In this document: one piece after another, positions 1 to 7,961 of the stretch
Position numbering within the stretch: position 1 is the stretch's first letter
How the letters are laid out: each line of letters starts with the position of its first letter
DNA from: Frankiales bacterium
GTDB lineage: Bacteria; Actinomycetota; Actinomycetes; JAFAQI01
Reading direction: 5' to 3'
NCBI GenBank assembly: GCA_019246495.1
Contig: JAFAQI010000112.1
Coordinates: 1-12,677, forward strand
Length of the DNA: 12,677 bases
The notes under the pieces: model-generated
What the model saw: the letters and a program-made list of their open reading frames with translations, nothing else
Told to the model about the DNA's origin: nothing
Database searches by the model: none
Translations under genes and position numbers: made by a program

Positions 1-1
1 C

Positions 2-256
2 GCGAGACAAGCACGCCTGTCCTTGCGCCGTACGCCGGTGCGGGTGCGGCTGGTCCCGACGGGGTTGTCGCCCGACGCCGAGCAGGCGGCGCAGCCGGTG
101 GAGGTCGGCCGGTCCGGCGGCGAAGTTGTCGAAATCCACGGGCGGCCGAGCGAGCTGCTGCTGTTCGCGTTCAACCGCAAGGCCGACGCGCGCCTCGACC
201 TGAAGGGCAGCGCCAAGGCGATCGACGCCCTCCAGCAGGCCAAGCTCGGCCTCTGA
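2..256 (+). CDS. C-terminal part of a DinB-like / TIGR03085-type protein (5' truncated)
   Basis: The reading frame is open from base 2 to the stop at 254-256, so the visible 84 codons are the 3' end of a gene that begins outside the window. The TTG at 23 is probably internal. The tail contains the pattern GRPSELLLFAFNRKADARLDLKG. This resembles the C-terminal domain of actinobacterial proteins in the TIGR03083/TIGR03085 group, which are relatives of mycothiol-dependent maleylpyruvate isomerase with a DinB-like helical bundle. The metal-binding histidines of that family lie in the missing N-terminal part, so the assignment rests on the tail alone. It is on the same strand as the coxD-like gene, 27 to 45 bp upstream of it depending on the start used. 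Its metabolic role is unknown, and any link to the molybdenum genes is unproven. Confidence 0.55.
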   Translation, partial: ARQARLSLRRTPVRVRLVPTGLSPDAEQAAQPVEVGRSGGEVVEIHGRPSELLLFAFNRKADARLDLKGSAKAIDALQQAKLGL

Positions 257-264
257 GTCGACCA

Positions 265-280
265 GCCGCGCCACCGCGGC
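265..280 (+). terminator. Small GC hairpin after the first gene (weak terminator candidate)
   Basis: GCCGCG (265-270) and CGCGGC (275-280) form a perfect 6-bp stem with a 4-base loop, 8 bp after the stop codon at 256. There is no T tract, so this would be at best a weak, U-less terminator or a pause before the coxD-like gene. Short GC hairpins arise easily by chance at this base composition. Confidence 0.25.
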
Positions 281-301
281 GAGATGCGCGACACTTGCCG
301 G

Positions 302-1198
302 GTGACGATCGGCTCTCCTGCCGAGATGGCCGGCGCGCTCGACGCGCAGGGCTATCTCGCGGATGAGGGTGTGGCGACGGCGGCGTACCTCGCTGTCGCG
401 ATGCGGCGGCCGTTGCTCGTCGAAGGTGATGCCGGCGTCGGCAAGACCGCGCTTGCACAGGCGCTCGCCGGTGTCCTCGCCGCGCCGCTGATCCGGCTGC
501 AGTGCCACGAGGGCATCGACGCCGCCCAGGCGCTTTATGACTGGGACTTTCCCCGCCAGCTGCTGCACCTGCGCGCGGCTGAAGCAGCGGGCAAGGCGGG
601 CGATGTCGACGCGGTCGAGCACGAGCTCTACAGCCGGCGATTCCTGGTGTCGCGGCCGTTGTTGCAAGCGATCGAGACCGACCCCGCGGTCCTGCTCGTC
701 GACGAGGTCGACCGCGCCGACGACGAGTTCGAGGCGTTCCTGCTGGAGGTGCTGTCGGACTTCACGGTGTCGATTCCGGAGATCGGCACGCTTCGCGCCA
801 CAACACCGCCGGTCGTCGTCGTCACGAGCAACCGCACGCGAGAGGTGCACGACGCGTTGAAGCGTCGGTGCCTCTATCACTGGGTGGACCACCCGTCGTT
901 CGAGCGTGAGGTCGCGATCGTCCGTCGCCGTTTCCCTGATGTTGCCGAGCAGCTCGCTGCGCAGGTCACCGGCGCGGTGCACCGACTGCGCGACGCCGAG
1001 CTGCTCAAGCCGCCGGGCGTCGCGGAGACGCTCGACTGGACCGAGGCACTCGTCGCGGTCGGTGCCACGCGGCTCGACCCGGAGTCGGCGACGCGCACGT
1101 TGGGCGCGGTGCTGAAGTACCGCGAGGACGTCGAGCGGGTGACCCGCGGGCCCGGCGGTCTCGCCGGCATGTTGGCGGGTGCGGCCGGTGGCGGCTGA
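302..1198 (+). CDS. coxD: MoxR-family AAA+ ATPase, CoxD-like
   Basis: This is a MoxR-type AAA+ ATPase. Counting from the ATG at 284, the Walker A motif GDAGVGKT is at residues 48-55, Walker B VLLVDEVD at 136-143, a sensor-1-like TSNRT at 181-185 and an arginine pair at 194-195. In CO-oxidising bacteria CoxD is an AAA+ chaperone that, with a VWA partner, helps mature the Mo/Cu active site of CO dehydrogenase. The VWA gene follows here with an overlapping junction, which fits that pairing. Two starts are possible: ATG 284, or GTG 302. I prefer GTG 302 because the protein then begins MTIGSPAEMAGALDAQGYLA, close to how I recall the family starting. Neither start has a good Shine-Dalgarno sequence. 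A GACACT box at 290-295 lies 6 nt before GTG 302 and could mark a leaderless transcript. The family call is secure; the CO dehydrogenase role is inferred from the neighbours. Confidence 0.85.
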   Translation: MTIGSPAEMAGALDAQGYLADEGVATAAYLAVAMRRPLLVEGDAGVGKTALAQALAGVLAAPLIRLQCHEGIDAAQALYDWDFPRQLLHLRAAEAAGKAGDVDAVEHELYSRRFLVSRPLLQAIETDPAVLLVDEVDRADDEFEAFLLEVLSDFTVSIPEIGTLRATTPPVVVVTSNRTREVHDALKRRCLYHWVDHPSFEREVAIVRRRFPDVAEQLAAQVTGAVHRLRDAELLKPPGVAETLDWTEALVAVGATRLDPESATRTLGAVLKYREDVERVTRGPGGLAGMLAGAAGGG

Positions 1199-2348
1199 CC
1201 GGACGTCGTACGACGTCACCGACACGCTGGTCGGCCTCGCGGCGACACTGCGCGCAGCCGGAGTCGACGCCGGCCCGTCGCGCGTGCACGCCGCGGTGTC
1301 CGCACTCGCGACGTTGGACGCGACGAGTCGTACCGATGTCTACTGGGCTGGCCGCTTGACGCTGTGCTCCCGGCCGGACGACCTCGATCGTTACGACCGC
1401 GTCTTTACGGCGTACTTCGCACCGACGGCGTCGTCGCGCGGCCTTGTGCGACCTGAGCCGCCGCGGCTCCACGTCGTGCCCGCCGTGCTTCTGGACGGCG
1501 ACAGTGCGGACGCGGTGACAGAGGACGAGAGCGGCGGCGACGAGCTGCGGGTGGCGGCCAGCCGGACCGAGTTGTTGCGGCAGAAGGACTTCGCCGAGCT
1601 CGGTGACGCGGAGCGGGCCGAGCTCGCGCGTTTGCTCGCGGCGCTGCGGCTGCGTCCCGACAGCCGGCGCAGCCGCCGTACGACGCCCGGCCGGCGCGGC
1701 GTCCCGGACCGCCCGCGAACACTTCGCCGCTGGGTCCAGGCGGGCGGTGAGCCGATGCCACCCGCCTTTCGCGAGCGGCATGAGCGCAGCCGCCGCCTGG
1801 TACTGCTGGTCGACGTCAGTGGCTCGATGAGTGCCTACGCCGACGCGCTGCTCCGCTTCGCCCATGCGGCCAGCCGGCGCGACCGCGGCCCGCAGACCGA
1901 GGTGTTCACGATCGGCACGCGGCTCACCAGGGTGACCCGCGAGCTGTCGCATCGTGACCCCGAGACTGCGCTGCGGTCGGTTGCGGCCGCGGTGCCCGAC
2001 TGGTCCGGCGGCACCCGCCTCGGTGTGCTCGTGAAGAGCTTCCTCGACGCCTGGGGCCAGCGCGGGTTGGCGCGCGGTGCGGTCGTCGTCCTGCTGTCGG
2101 ACGGGTGGGAGCGGGGCGACGTCACGTTGCTCGGCGAGCAGATGGCCCGGCTACGCCGCCTCGCCCACCGGGTCGTCTGGGCGAACCCGCGCGCGGGCCG
2201 GCCCGGCTTCGAACCTGTGGCCGCCGGGATGGCCGCGGCCCTCCCACACGTTGACTCCTTTGTGTCCGGTCACAGCCTTGCCGCGCTCGAGGAGCTCGCG
2301 CACGTCGTCGCCGGCGGACGGCAGATGGAGGTGCGGACCAGTGCGTGA
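1188..2348 (+). CDS. coxE: VWA-domain protein, CoxE-like
   Basis: This gene encodes a protein of about 386 aa with a C-terminal von Willebrand A domain. The MIDAS motif DVSGS lies near residue 210, followed by DWSGGTRLG and LLSDGWERGD, a conserved trio in CoxE-type proteins. The middle segment ASRTELLRQKDFAEL is also typical of the family. An Arg-rich linker (about residues 160-185) precedes the VWA fold. CoxE-type proteins partner MoxR ATPases such as CoxD in metallocofactor insertion and are expected to be cytoplasmic. No signal peptide or membrane segment is visible. The start is GTG 1188 (11-nt overlap with the coxD-like stop) or GTG 1179 (20-nt overlap); neither has a strong ribosome-binding site, so translation is probably coupled. 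The stop overlaps the next gene by 8 nt. Confidence 0.87.
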   Translation: MAADRTSYDVTDTLVGLAATLRAAGVDAGPSRVHAAVSALATLDATSRTDVYWAGRLTLCSRPDDLDRYDRVFTAYFAPTASSRGLVRPEPPRLHVVPAVLLDGDSADAVTEDESGGDELRVAASRTELLRQKDFAELGDAERAELARLLAALRLRPDSRRSRRTTPGRRGVPDRPRTLRRWVQAGGEPMPPAFRERHERSRRLVLLVDVSGSMSAYADALLRFAHAASRRDRGPQTEVFTIGTRLTRVTRELSHRDPETALRSVAAAVPDWSGGTRLGVLVKSFLDAWGQRGLARGAVVVLLSDGWERGDVTLLGEQMARLRRLAHRVVWANPRAGRPGFEPVAAGMAAALPHVDSFVSGHSLAALEELAHVVAGGRQMEVRTSA

Positions 2349-3429
2349 CCTCGTTGCCCAGCTCGCCGGGTGGTCGGCCGACGGTCGCCGGTTCGCTCTC
2401 GCGACGGTTGTCGGCGTACGAGGAAGTGCGCCGCGCCTTCCGGGTGCGTCTCTCGCGGTGCGCGACGACGGAGAGGTCATCGGCAGCGTCTCCGGTGGTT
2501 GCGTCGAAGGCGCGGTGTACGACGTTGCGACCGAAGTTCTCGCGAGTGACGAGCCCCGACTCGAGACCTATGGCATCAGTGACGAGGACGCGTTCGCCGT
2601 CGGGCTCACGTGTGGCGGCATCCTCGACATCCTCGTGCGGCCCGTGGACACCGGCGCGGACTTCACCGCCCTCACGACGTCGATCACAGCAGGCGAGCCG
2701 GTCGCCGTCGCCACCGTCATCAGCGGTGAGGCGCCCGTTGCCGCGCAGCTCGTGGTCTGGGCGGACCGCGTCACCGGCGGACTCGGCCGCACCGGACTCG
2801 ATGCGGCGGTCTCCGATGACGCACGCGGTCTGCTCGCACAAGGACAGACCGGCGTACGGCACTACGGCCCCAACGGCGAACGCCGACAGGACGAGGTCGC
2901 CGTCTTCATCGAGTCGTTCGCTCCGCCGCCGCGGATGCTCGTGTTCGGCGCGATCGACTTCGCCGCGGCGGTCGCACGCATCGGCAAGTACCTCGGCTAC
3001 CGCGTGACCGTGTGCGATGCGCGACCGGTGTTCGCTACCGAGAAGCGCTTTCCCGAGGCCGACGAGGTCGTCTGCGCCTGGCCGCATCGTTATCTCGCCG
3101 ATACCGAGGTCGACGCCCGCACGGTCATCACGGTGCTGACCCACGACCCGAAGTTCGACGTGCCGTTGCTCGAGGTCGCGTTGCGGACACCGGCCGCCTA
3201 CATCGGCGCGATGGGGTCGCGTCGTACGCATGACGACCGCATCGCCCGGTTGCGCGCCGCGGGCTTCACCGACGACGAGCTGTCCCGGCTGCGCTCACCG
3301 ATCGGCCTCGACCTGGGAGCGCGTACGCCGGAAGAGACTGCGGTGTCGATCGCTGCGGAGATGATCGGTCTGCGGTGGGGCGGCAGCGGCCGGCCGCTCG
3401 GCGAGACCGACGGAGCCATCCATCGCTGA
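2341..3429 (+). CDS. coxF: XdhC/CoxF-family molybdenum-hydroxylase maturation protein
   Basis: This gene encodes a two-domain protein of 362 aa. The N-terminal XdhC/CoxI domain (about residues 1-100) carries GSAPRLPGASL, SGGCVEG (Cys54) and LTCGG (Cys91). The C-terminal Rossmann-like domain (about 196-350) carries LVFGAIDFAAA, VTVCDARPVFAT, THDPKFD and YIGAMGSRRTHDDR. XdhC proteins bind molybdenum cofactor, promote its sulfuration and deliver it to the apo-enzyme; CoxF does the related job in CO dehydrogenase maturation. The frame is open further upstream, to an apparent start at 2077, but that part lies inside the coxE-like VWA domain and is not real. GTG 2341 has GGAGG at 2327-2331 with 9-nt spacing and gives a natural family N-terminus. 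The 8-nt overlap with the coxE-like gene suggests coupling. The C-terminus GRPLGETDGAIHR looks complete. Confidence 0.9.
   Translation: MRDLVAQLAGWSADGRRFALATVVGVRGSAPRLPGASLAVRDDGEVIGSVSGGCVEGAVYDVATEVLASDEPRLETYGISDEDAFAVGLTCGGILDILVRPVDTGADFTALTTSITAGEPVAVATVISGEAPVAAQLVVWADRVTGGLGRTGLDAAVSDDARGLLAQGQTGVRHYGPNGERRQDEVAVFIESFAPPPRMLVFGAIDFAAAVARIGKYLGYRVTVCDARPVFATEKRFPEADEVVCAWPHRYLADTEVDARTVITVLTHDPKFDVPLLEVALRTPAAYIGAMGSRRTHDDRIARLRAAGFTDDELSRLRSPIGLDLGARTPEETAVSIAAEMIGLRWGGSGRPLGETDGAIHR
3412..3415 (+). promoter_or_regulatory. Shine-Dalgarno GGAG deciding the start of the mocA-like gene
   Basis: GGAG at 3412-3415 lies 6 nt before the ATC codon at 3422-3424. It is the only well-spaced ribosome-binding site near the N-terminus of the nucleotidyltransferase. 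The first in-frame ATG (3506) has only a GGGG run directly abutting it. The site lies inside the last codons of the coxF-like gene. Confidence 0.55.
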
Positions 3430-4051
3430 CGTCCCGCCGTCGCAGCAGCCTGGCCACGCGGTCGCCGCGCTCGTTCTCGCGGCCGGTGCGGGCACCCGGC
3501 TGGGGATGCCGAAGGCGCTCGTCGAGCTCGACGGGGAGCTGTTGGTCGACCGGGCGGCGCGCGTCGCGTCGGCAGCCGGCTGTGATCCGGTGGTCGTCGT
3601 GCTCGGCGCCGAGGCTTCGCGCGTCGTCTCCGCCGCCCGACTGGAGCACGCCGTCGTCGTCGTGAACGACGACTGGTCGACCGGGATGAGCAGCTCGCTG
3701 CGCTGCGGCCTCGCGGCGCTCACCGACTTGCCCGCCGGCAGCGCGATCGTGCTGCTCGTCGACCAGCCCCGCGTGACGCCCGACGTCGTACGCCGGCTGG
3801 CGGAGACCTGGCGGAAGGCCCGTCCTTCGGCGGTCGTCGCGACGTATTCCGGCGAGCCGCGCAACCCCGTGCTGCTCGATCGAGCGGTCTGGAGTGACCT
3901 CGCCGCAAGTGTCAGCGGTGACACCGGTGCACGAGAGTGGTTGCGGGGGCATGCCGATCTCATCGCAACGGTGGCCTGCGACGATCTCGGCAGCGCCGTC
4001 GACATCGACACCCGCGCAGACCTGGCCCAGCTGCAGGAGGAGACACGATGA
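3422..4051 (+). CDS. mocA: MobA/MocA-like molybdenum cofactor nucleotidyltransferase, apparent ATC start
   Basis: The 209-aa product matches the NTP-transferase family that makes the dinucleotide form of molybdenum cofactor; MocA makes the cytosine form used by CO dehydrogenases. Motifs counted from ATC 3422 are the nucleotide-binding loop LVLAAGAGTRLGMPK (17-31), NDDWSTGMSSSLRCGL (82-97), the metal-binding LLVDQP (111-116), YSGEPRNPVLL (142-152), SGDTGAREWL (165-174) and DIDTRADL (194-201). The frame opens at 3365 and has no ATG, GTG or TTG before ATG 3506. Starting at 3506 would remove the essential LAAGAGTRLG loop. ATC 3422 sits 6 nt after GGAG and makes an 8-nt overlap with the coxF-like stop, the same geometry as the coxE/coxF junction. 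A mutated or misread ATG is the alternative. The product is cytoplasmic. The stop overlaps the next ATG by 4 nt. Confidence 0.85.
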   Translation: MADVPPSQQPGHAVAALVLAAGAGTRLGMPKALVELDGELLVDRAARVASAAGCDPVVVVLGAEASRVVSAARLEHAVVVVNDDWSTGMSSSLRCGLAALTDLPAGSAIVLLVDQPRVTPDVVRRLAETWRKARPSAVVATYSGEPRNPVLLDRAVWSDLAASVSGDTGAREWLRGHADLIATVACDDLGSAVDIDTRADLAQLQEETR

Positions 4052-4791
4052 AGCTCGAGCACGACTTCACGGTGCCCGCGCCGGTCGACGAGGCCTGGAA
4101 GGTGCTGCTCGACGTCGAGCGCATCGCACCGTGCATGCCGGGCGCCACGTTGCTCAACGTCGACGGCGACTCGTTCACCGGCTCGGTCAAAGTGAAGGTC
4201 GGACCGATCCAGGTCACCTACAAGGGCGAGGCGAAGTTCGCCGAGAAGGACGAGACCGCCCACCGGGCTGTCATCGAAGCCTCCGGGAAGGAAGCGCGCG
4301 GCAGCGGCACCGCGTCGGCGACGGTGACGGCCGTGCTCACCTCCGCCGGTCCCACTTCGACGAAGGTCGCCGTCGAGACCGATCTCAACGTCACCGGCAG
4401 GCCGGCGCAGTTCGGCCGCGGCGTGATGGCGGAGGTCGGCGCCAAGCTCATCGGCCAGTTCGCCAACTGCCTCGCCGAGGAGCTCGCCAGCCCCGCTCCG
4501 CCGGCCGCGCCCGCAACGAGCGCCTCCACTCCGACCGCGCCGGCCGCTGAGCCGCCTGCGCCGGACACCGCGACGACCGACGACGAGGGTTACGTGGCGC
4601 CCGGACAGAGCGTCCCGGCCGAGGAGGTGCGCGAGGCCGAGGGCCCGGCCGCCACCCGCGCGCCGCGGCCCGAGGCTCCGCCGATCGACCTGCTCGAGGT
4701 CGCCGGGGGATCGGTCGCGAAGCGGCTGGCACCTGTCGCCGCTCTGGTCGCGCTGGTGCTGCTCGTCGTGTGGCGCCGCCGCCGGCGCTGA
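4048..4791 (+). CDS. coxG: CoxG-like SRPBCC protein with C-terminal membrane anchor
   Basis: This 247-aa protein has an N-terminal SRPBCC/CoxG fold (about residues 1-147). It carries the family pattern FTVPAPVDEAWKVLLDVERIAPCMPGA, then VGPIQVTYKGEA and GRPAQFGRGVMAEVGAKLIGQFA. A long Ala/Pro/Glu-rich linker (about 148-215) follows, then one hydrophobic segment (about 226-242) ending WRRRRR. This predicts a tail-anchored protein with the SRPBCC domain in the cytoplasm. CoxG is known to recruit CO dehydrogenase to the membrane, and work on mycobacterial CoxG proposes that it carries quinone to the enzyme. The ATG at 4048 overlaps the mocA-like stop (ATGA) and has an excellent AGGAGGA at 4035-4041, 6 nt upstream. 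It appears to be the last gene of the cluster; no convincing terminator follows. Confidence 0.9.
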   Translation: MKLEHDFTVPAPVDEAWKVLLDVERIAPCMPGATLLNVDGDSFTGSVKVKVGPIQVTYKGEAKFAEKDETAHRAVIEASGKEARGSGTASATVTAVLTSAGPTSTKVAVETDLNVTGRPAQFGRGVMAEVGAKLIGQFANCLAEELASPAPPAAPATSASTPTAPAAEPPAPDTATTDDEGYVAPGQSVPAEEVREAEGPAATRAPRPEAPPIDLLEVAGGSVAKRLAPVAALVALVLLVVWRRRRR

Positions 4792-4793
4792 CT

Positions 4794-4822
4794 GTCATCG
4801 GTCATCGGGCCCGGCGTCATCG
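4794..4822 (+). repeat. Three direct copies of GTCATCG upstream of malate synthase
   Basis: GTCATCG occurs exactly at 4794-4800, 4801-4807 and 4816-4822: two in tandem and a third 15 bp after the second start. All lie in the 85-bp gap before malate synthase, upstream of the ribosome-binding site. The third copy overlaps a 5-bp hairpin (4812-4825). They could be regulator half-sites; chance is also possible in a short GC-rich stretch. I found no convincing -35/-10 pair here; GACAAT at 4840-4845 is the best -10-like box. Confidence 0.5.
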
Positions 4823-4876
4823 CCGTCCGCGCTGACCGCGACAATCGACGTAACCCGAAACGAGGAGACGTGCGCG

Positions 4877-6475
<1,599 letters not shown>

Positions 6476-6481
6476 CAGCTA

Positions 6482-6519
6482 TGGCCACGTGACCGGGTTC
6501 TAGCCCGGTCAATCGGCCA
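6482..6519. terminator. Symmetric hairpin between convergent genes (bidirectional, no T tract)
   Basis: TGACCGGG (6490-6497) and CCCGGTCA (6504-6511) form a perfect 8-bp stem with a 6-base loop. It is extended across a 3x3 internal loop by TGGCC (6482-6486) pairing with GGCCA (6515-6519). It fills the 49-bp gap between the malate synthase stop (6475) and the oxidase stop (6525), where a shared terminator is expected. Neither side has a T run, so it would be a U-less terminator of the kind proposed for actinobacteria. Confidence 0.55.
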
Positions 6520-6524
6520 AAGCC

Positions 6525-7907
6525 TCACTCGAGGATCGCACCGGGGTTGAGGATGCCGAGCGGGTCGAGCGCGTCCTTGACCCGTCGGGTCAGCGCCAGC
6601 ACGTCCTCGCCCAGATAGCTCGGCAGCCAGGCGCGCTTGAGCCGGCCGACGCCATGCTCGCCGGTGATCGTGCCGCCGAGCGAAAGCGCGAGATCCATGA
6701 CCTCGCCGAACGCGAGCTGCGCTCTCGCGACAGCGGCCTCGTCACCGGCGTCGTACACCACAAGAGGATGAGTGTTGCCGTCTCCGGCGTGCGCGACGAC
6801 CGCGATCGTCACCTCGCGTTCGGCCGCGATCGCCTCGATGCCGCGCACCAGTTCGGGCAGCAGCGGCAGCGGGACGCCGACGTCCTCCAGCAGCAAGTTG
6901 CCCAATCGCTCCAGCGCCGGGAACGCCGCCCGCCTGGCGGCCGCAAACGCTTCGCCCTCCGCCGGATCATCGGTGGCGAACACCTCGGTCGCGCCGTGCT
7001 CTTCGGCGATTTTCGCGAGCGCCGCGATTTCCTCGCCCGCCGCGTGACCCGGCGCGTCCGACTGCGCGACCAGGAGCGCCCCTGCAGCGCGGTCGAGTCC
7101 CATCGACGTGAAGTCCTCGACGGCGTTGATCGACGTACGGTCCATCAGCTCCAGCATCGACGGCCGCAGCGTGCGCGTCATAGCCACGACCGCGGCCGCT
7201 GACGCGTCGAAGGTGGGGAAGGCCGCGACGAGTGTCGACGCCGGAGGCGGCATCGGGACAAGGCGCAGGGTGAGCTCGGTGATGACGCCGAGCGTGCCCT
7301 CCGACCCGACGAACAGCTTCGTCAGCGACAGGCCCGCGACGTCCTTGATGCGCGGACCGCCCAGCCGCACCGCCGTGCCGTCGGCCAGCACGACCTCCAT
7401 CCCGAGGACGTAGTCGCTCGTGACGCCGTACTTCACGCAGCACAGACCGCCGGCGTTCGTCGCTGCGTTGCCGCCGATCGAGCAGATCTCGTACGACGAC
7501 GGGTCGGGCGGATAGAACAAGCCGTGTTCGGCGGCGGCGCGCTTCACCTCGATGTTGAACAGCCCCGGCTGGACCACCGCGACCTTTGACACCGGGTCGA
7601 CTCGGATGTCCCGCATGCGTTCGAGCGACACGACGATCCCGCCGTCGACCGCGCTCGACCCGCCGGACAGACCCGACCCGGCGCCCCGCGGCACGAGCGG
7701 GACGCGGTGCTCCGCCGCCCACCGGACCGCCGCCTGAACGTCGGCGGTGCAGGTGGCTCGCACGACCGCGAGCGGCCAGCCGGCGTCCGGATCCCGGGCC
7801 CAGTCGTGCCGGTAGCCCGCGACGAGGTCGCGGTCGGTGACCAGGGCCCCCTCGCGCAGCGTCGCCGCCAGCCCGTCGAGCGGGGCTCCGCTCGGGTCGA
7901 CCGCCAT
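6525..7907 (-). CDS. GlcD-type FAD-linked oxidase (glycolate / 2-hydroxyacid oxidase or dehydrogenase)
   Basis: From ATG 7907 this encodes 460 aa, the usual size for GlcD-like flavoproteins. The N-terminal FAD-binding (PCMH) domain has PRGAGSGLSGG (73-83), PPDPSSYEICSIGGNAATNAGGLCCVKYGVT (133-163) and FVGSEGTLGVIT (199-210). The C-terminal FAD-oxidase domain has HAGDGNTHPLV (373-383) and TGEHGVGRLKR (415-425). These proteins oxidise 2-hydroxyacids such as glycolate or D-lactate; sequence alone does not fix the substrate. Convergence with malate synthase makes glycolate attractive, as the product glyoxylate would feed that enzyme. The frame extends upstream to 8033, but the added 42 residues look like non-coding translation. 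ATG 7907 is favoured by TACCGT, a TANNNT -10 box ending 7 nt before it, which suggests a leaderless mRNA. No GlcE or GlcF partner is adjacent. Confidence 0.9.
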   Translation of the reverse strand: MAVDPSGAPLDGLAATLREGALVTDRDLVAGYRHDWARDPDAGWPLAVVRATCTADVQAAVRWAAEHRVPLVPRGAGSGLSGGSSAVDGGIVVSLERMRDIRVDPVSKVAVVQPGLFNIEVKRAAAEHGLFYPPDPSSYEICSIGGNAATNAGGLCCVKYGVTSDYVLGMEVVLADGTAVRLGGPRIKDVAGLSLTKLFVGSEGTLGVITELTLRLVPMPPPASTLVAAFPTFDASAAAVVAMTRTLRPSMLELMDRTSINAVEDFTSMGLDRAAGALLVAQSDAPGHAAGEEIAALAKIAEEHGATEVFATDDPAEGEAFAAARRAAFPALERLGNLLLEDVGVPLPLLPELVRGIEAIAAEREVTIAVVAHAGDGNTHPLVVYDAGDEAAVARAQLAFGEVMDLALSLGGTITGEHGVGRLKRAWLPSYLGEDVLALTRRVKDALDPLGILNPGAILE

Positions 7908-7914
7908 GGCGCGA

Positions 7915-7920
7915 ACGGTA
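7915..7920 (-). promoter_or_regulatory. Candidate -10 box TACCGT for a leaderless FAD-oxidase transcript
   Basis: Reading the minus strand, TACCGT (7920 to 7915) fits the actinobacterial TANNNT -10 consensus. It is followed by exactly 7 nt before the ATG at 7907, placing the expected transcription start at the A of the start codon. No Shine-Dalgarno sequence precedes this ATG, as expected for a leaderless mRNA. No good -35 is visible. Confidence 0.5.
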
Positions 7921-7939
7921 GCCGCCGCCCGGCACCTCG

Positions 7940-7961
7940 CCGCAGGAGACGGTTCCTGCGG
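7940..7961. promoter_or_regulatory. 8-bp inverted repeat upstream of the FAD-oxidase promoter
   Basis: CCGCAGGA (7940-7947) and TCCTGCGG (7954-7961) are perfect inverted repeats around a 6-base spacer. The element sits about 33-54 bp upstream of the oxidase start, across the expected -35 region. Its position suits an operator for a dimeric regulator; it could also act as an RNA hairpin. No regulator gene is nearby to assign it to. Confidence 0.4.

Noticed and set aside
2077..2340. N-terminal extension of the coxF-like frame back to 2077
   Set aside because: It lies within the conserved VWA domain of the coxE-like gene and translates to Arg/Ser/Pro-rich sequence. GTG 2341 has a good GGAGG and the family N-terminus.
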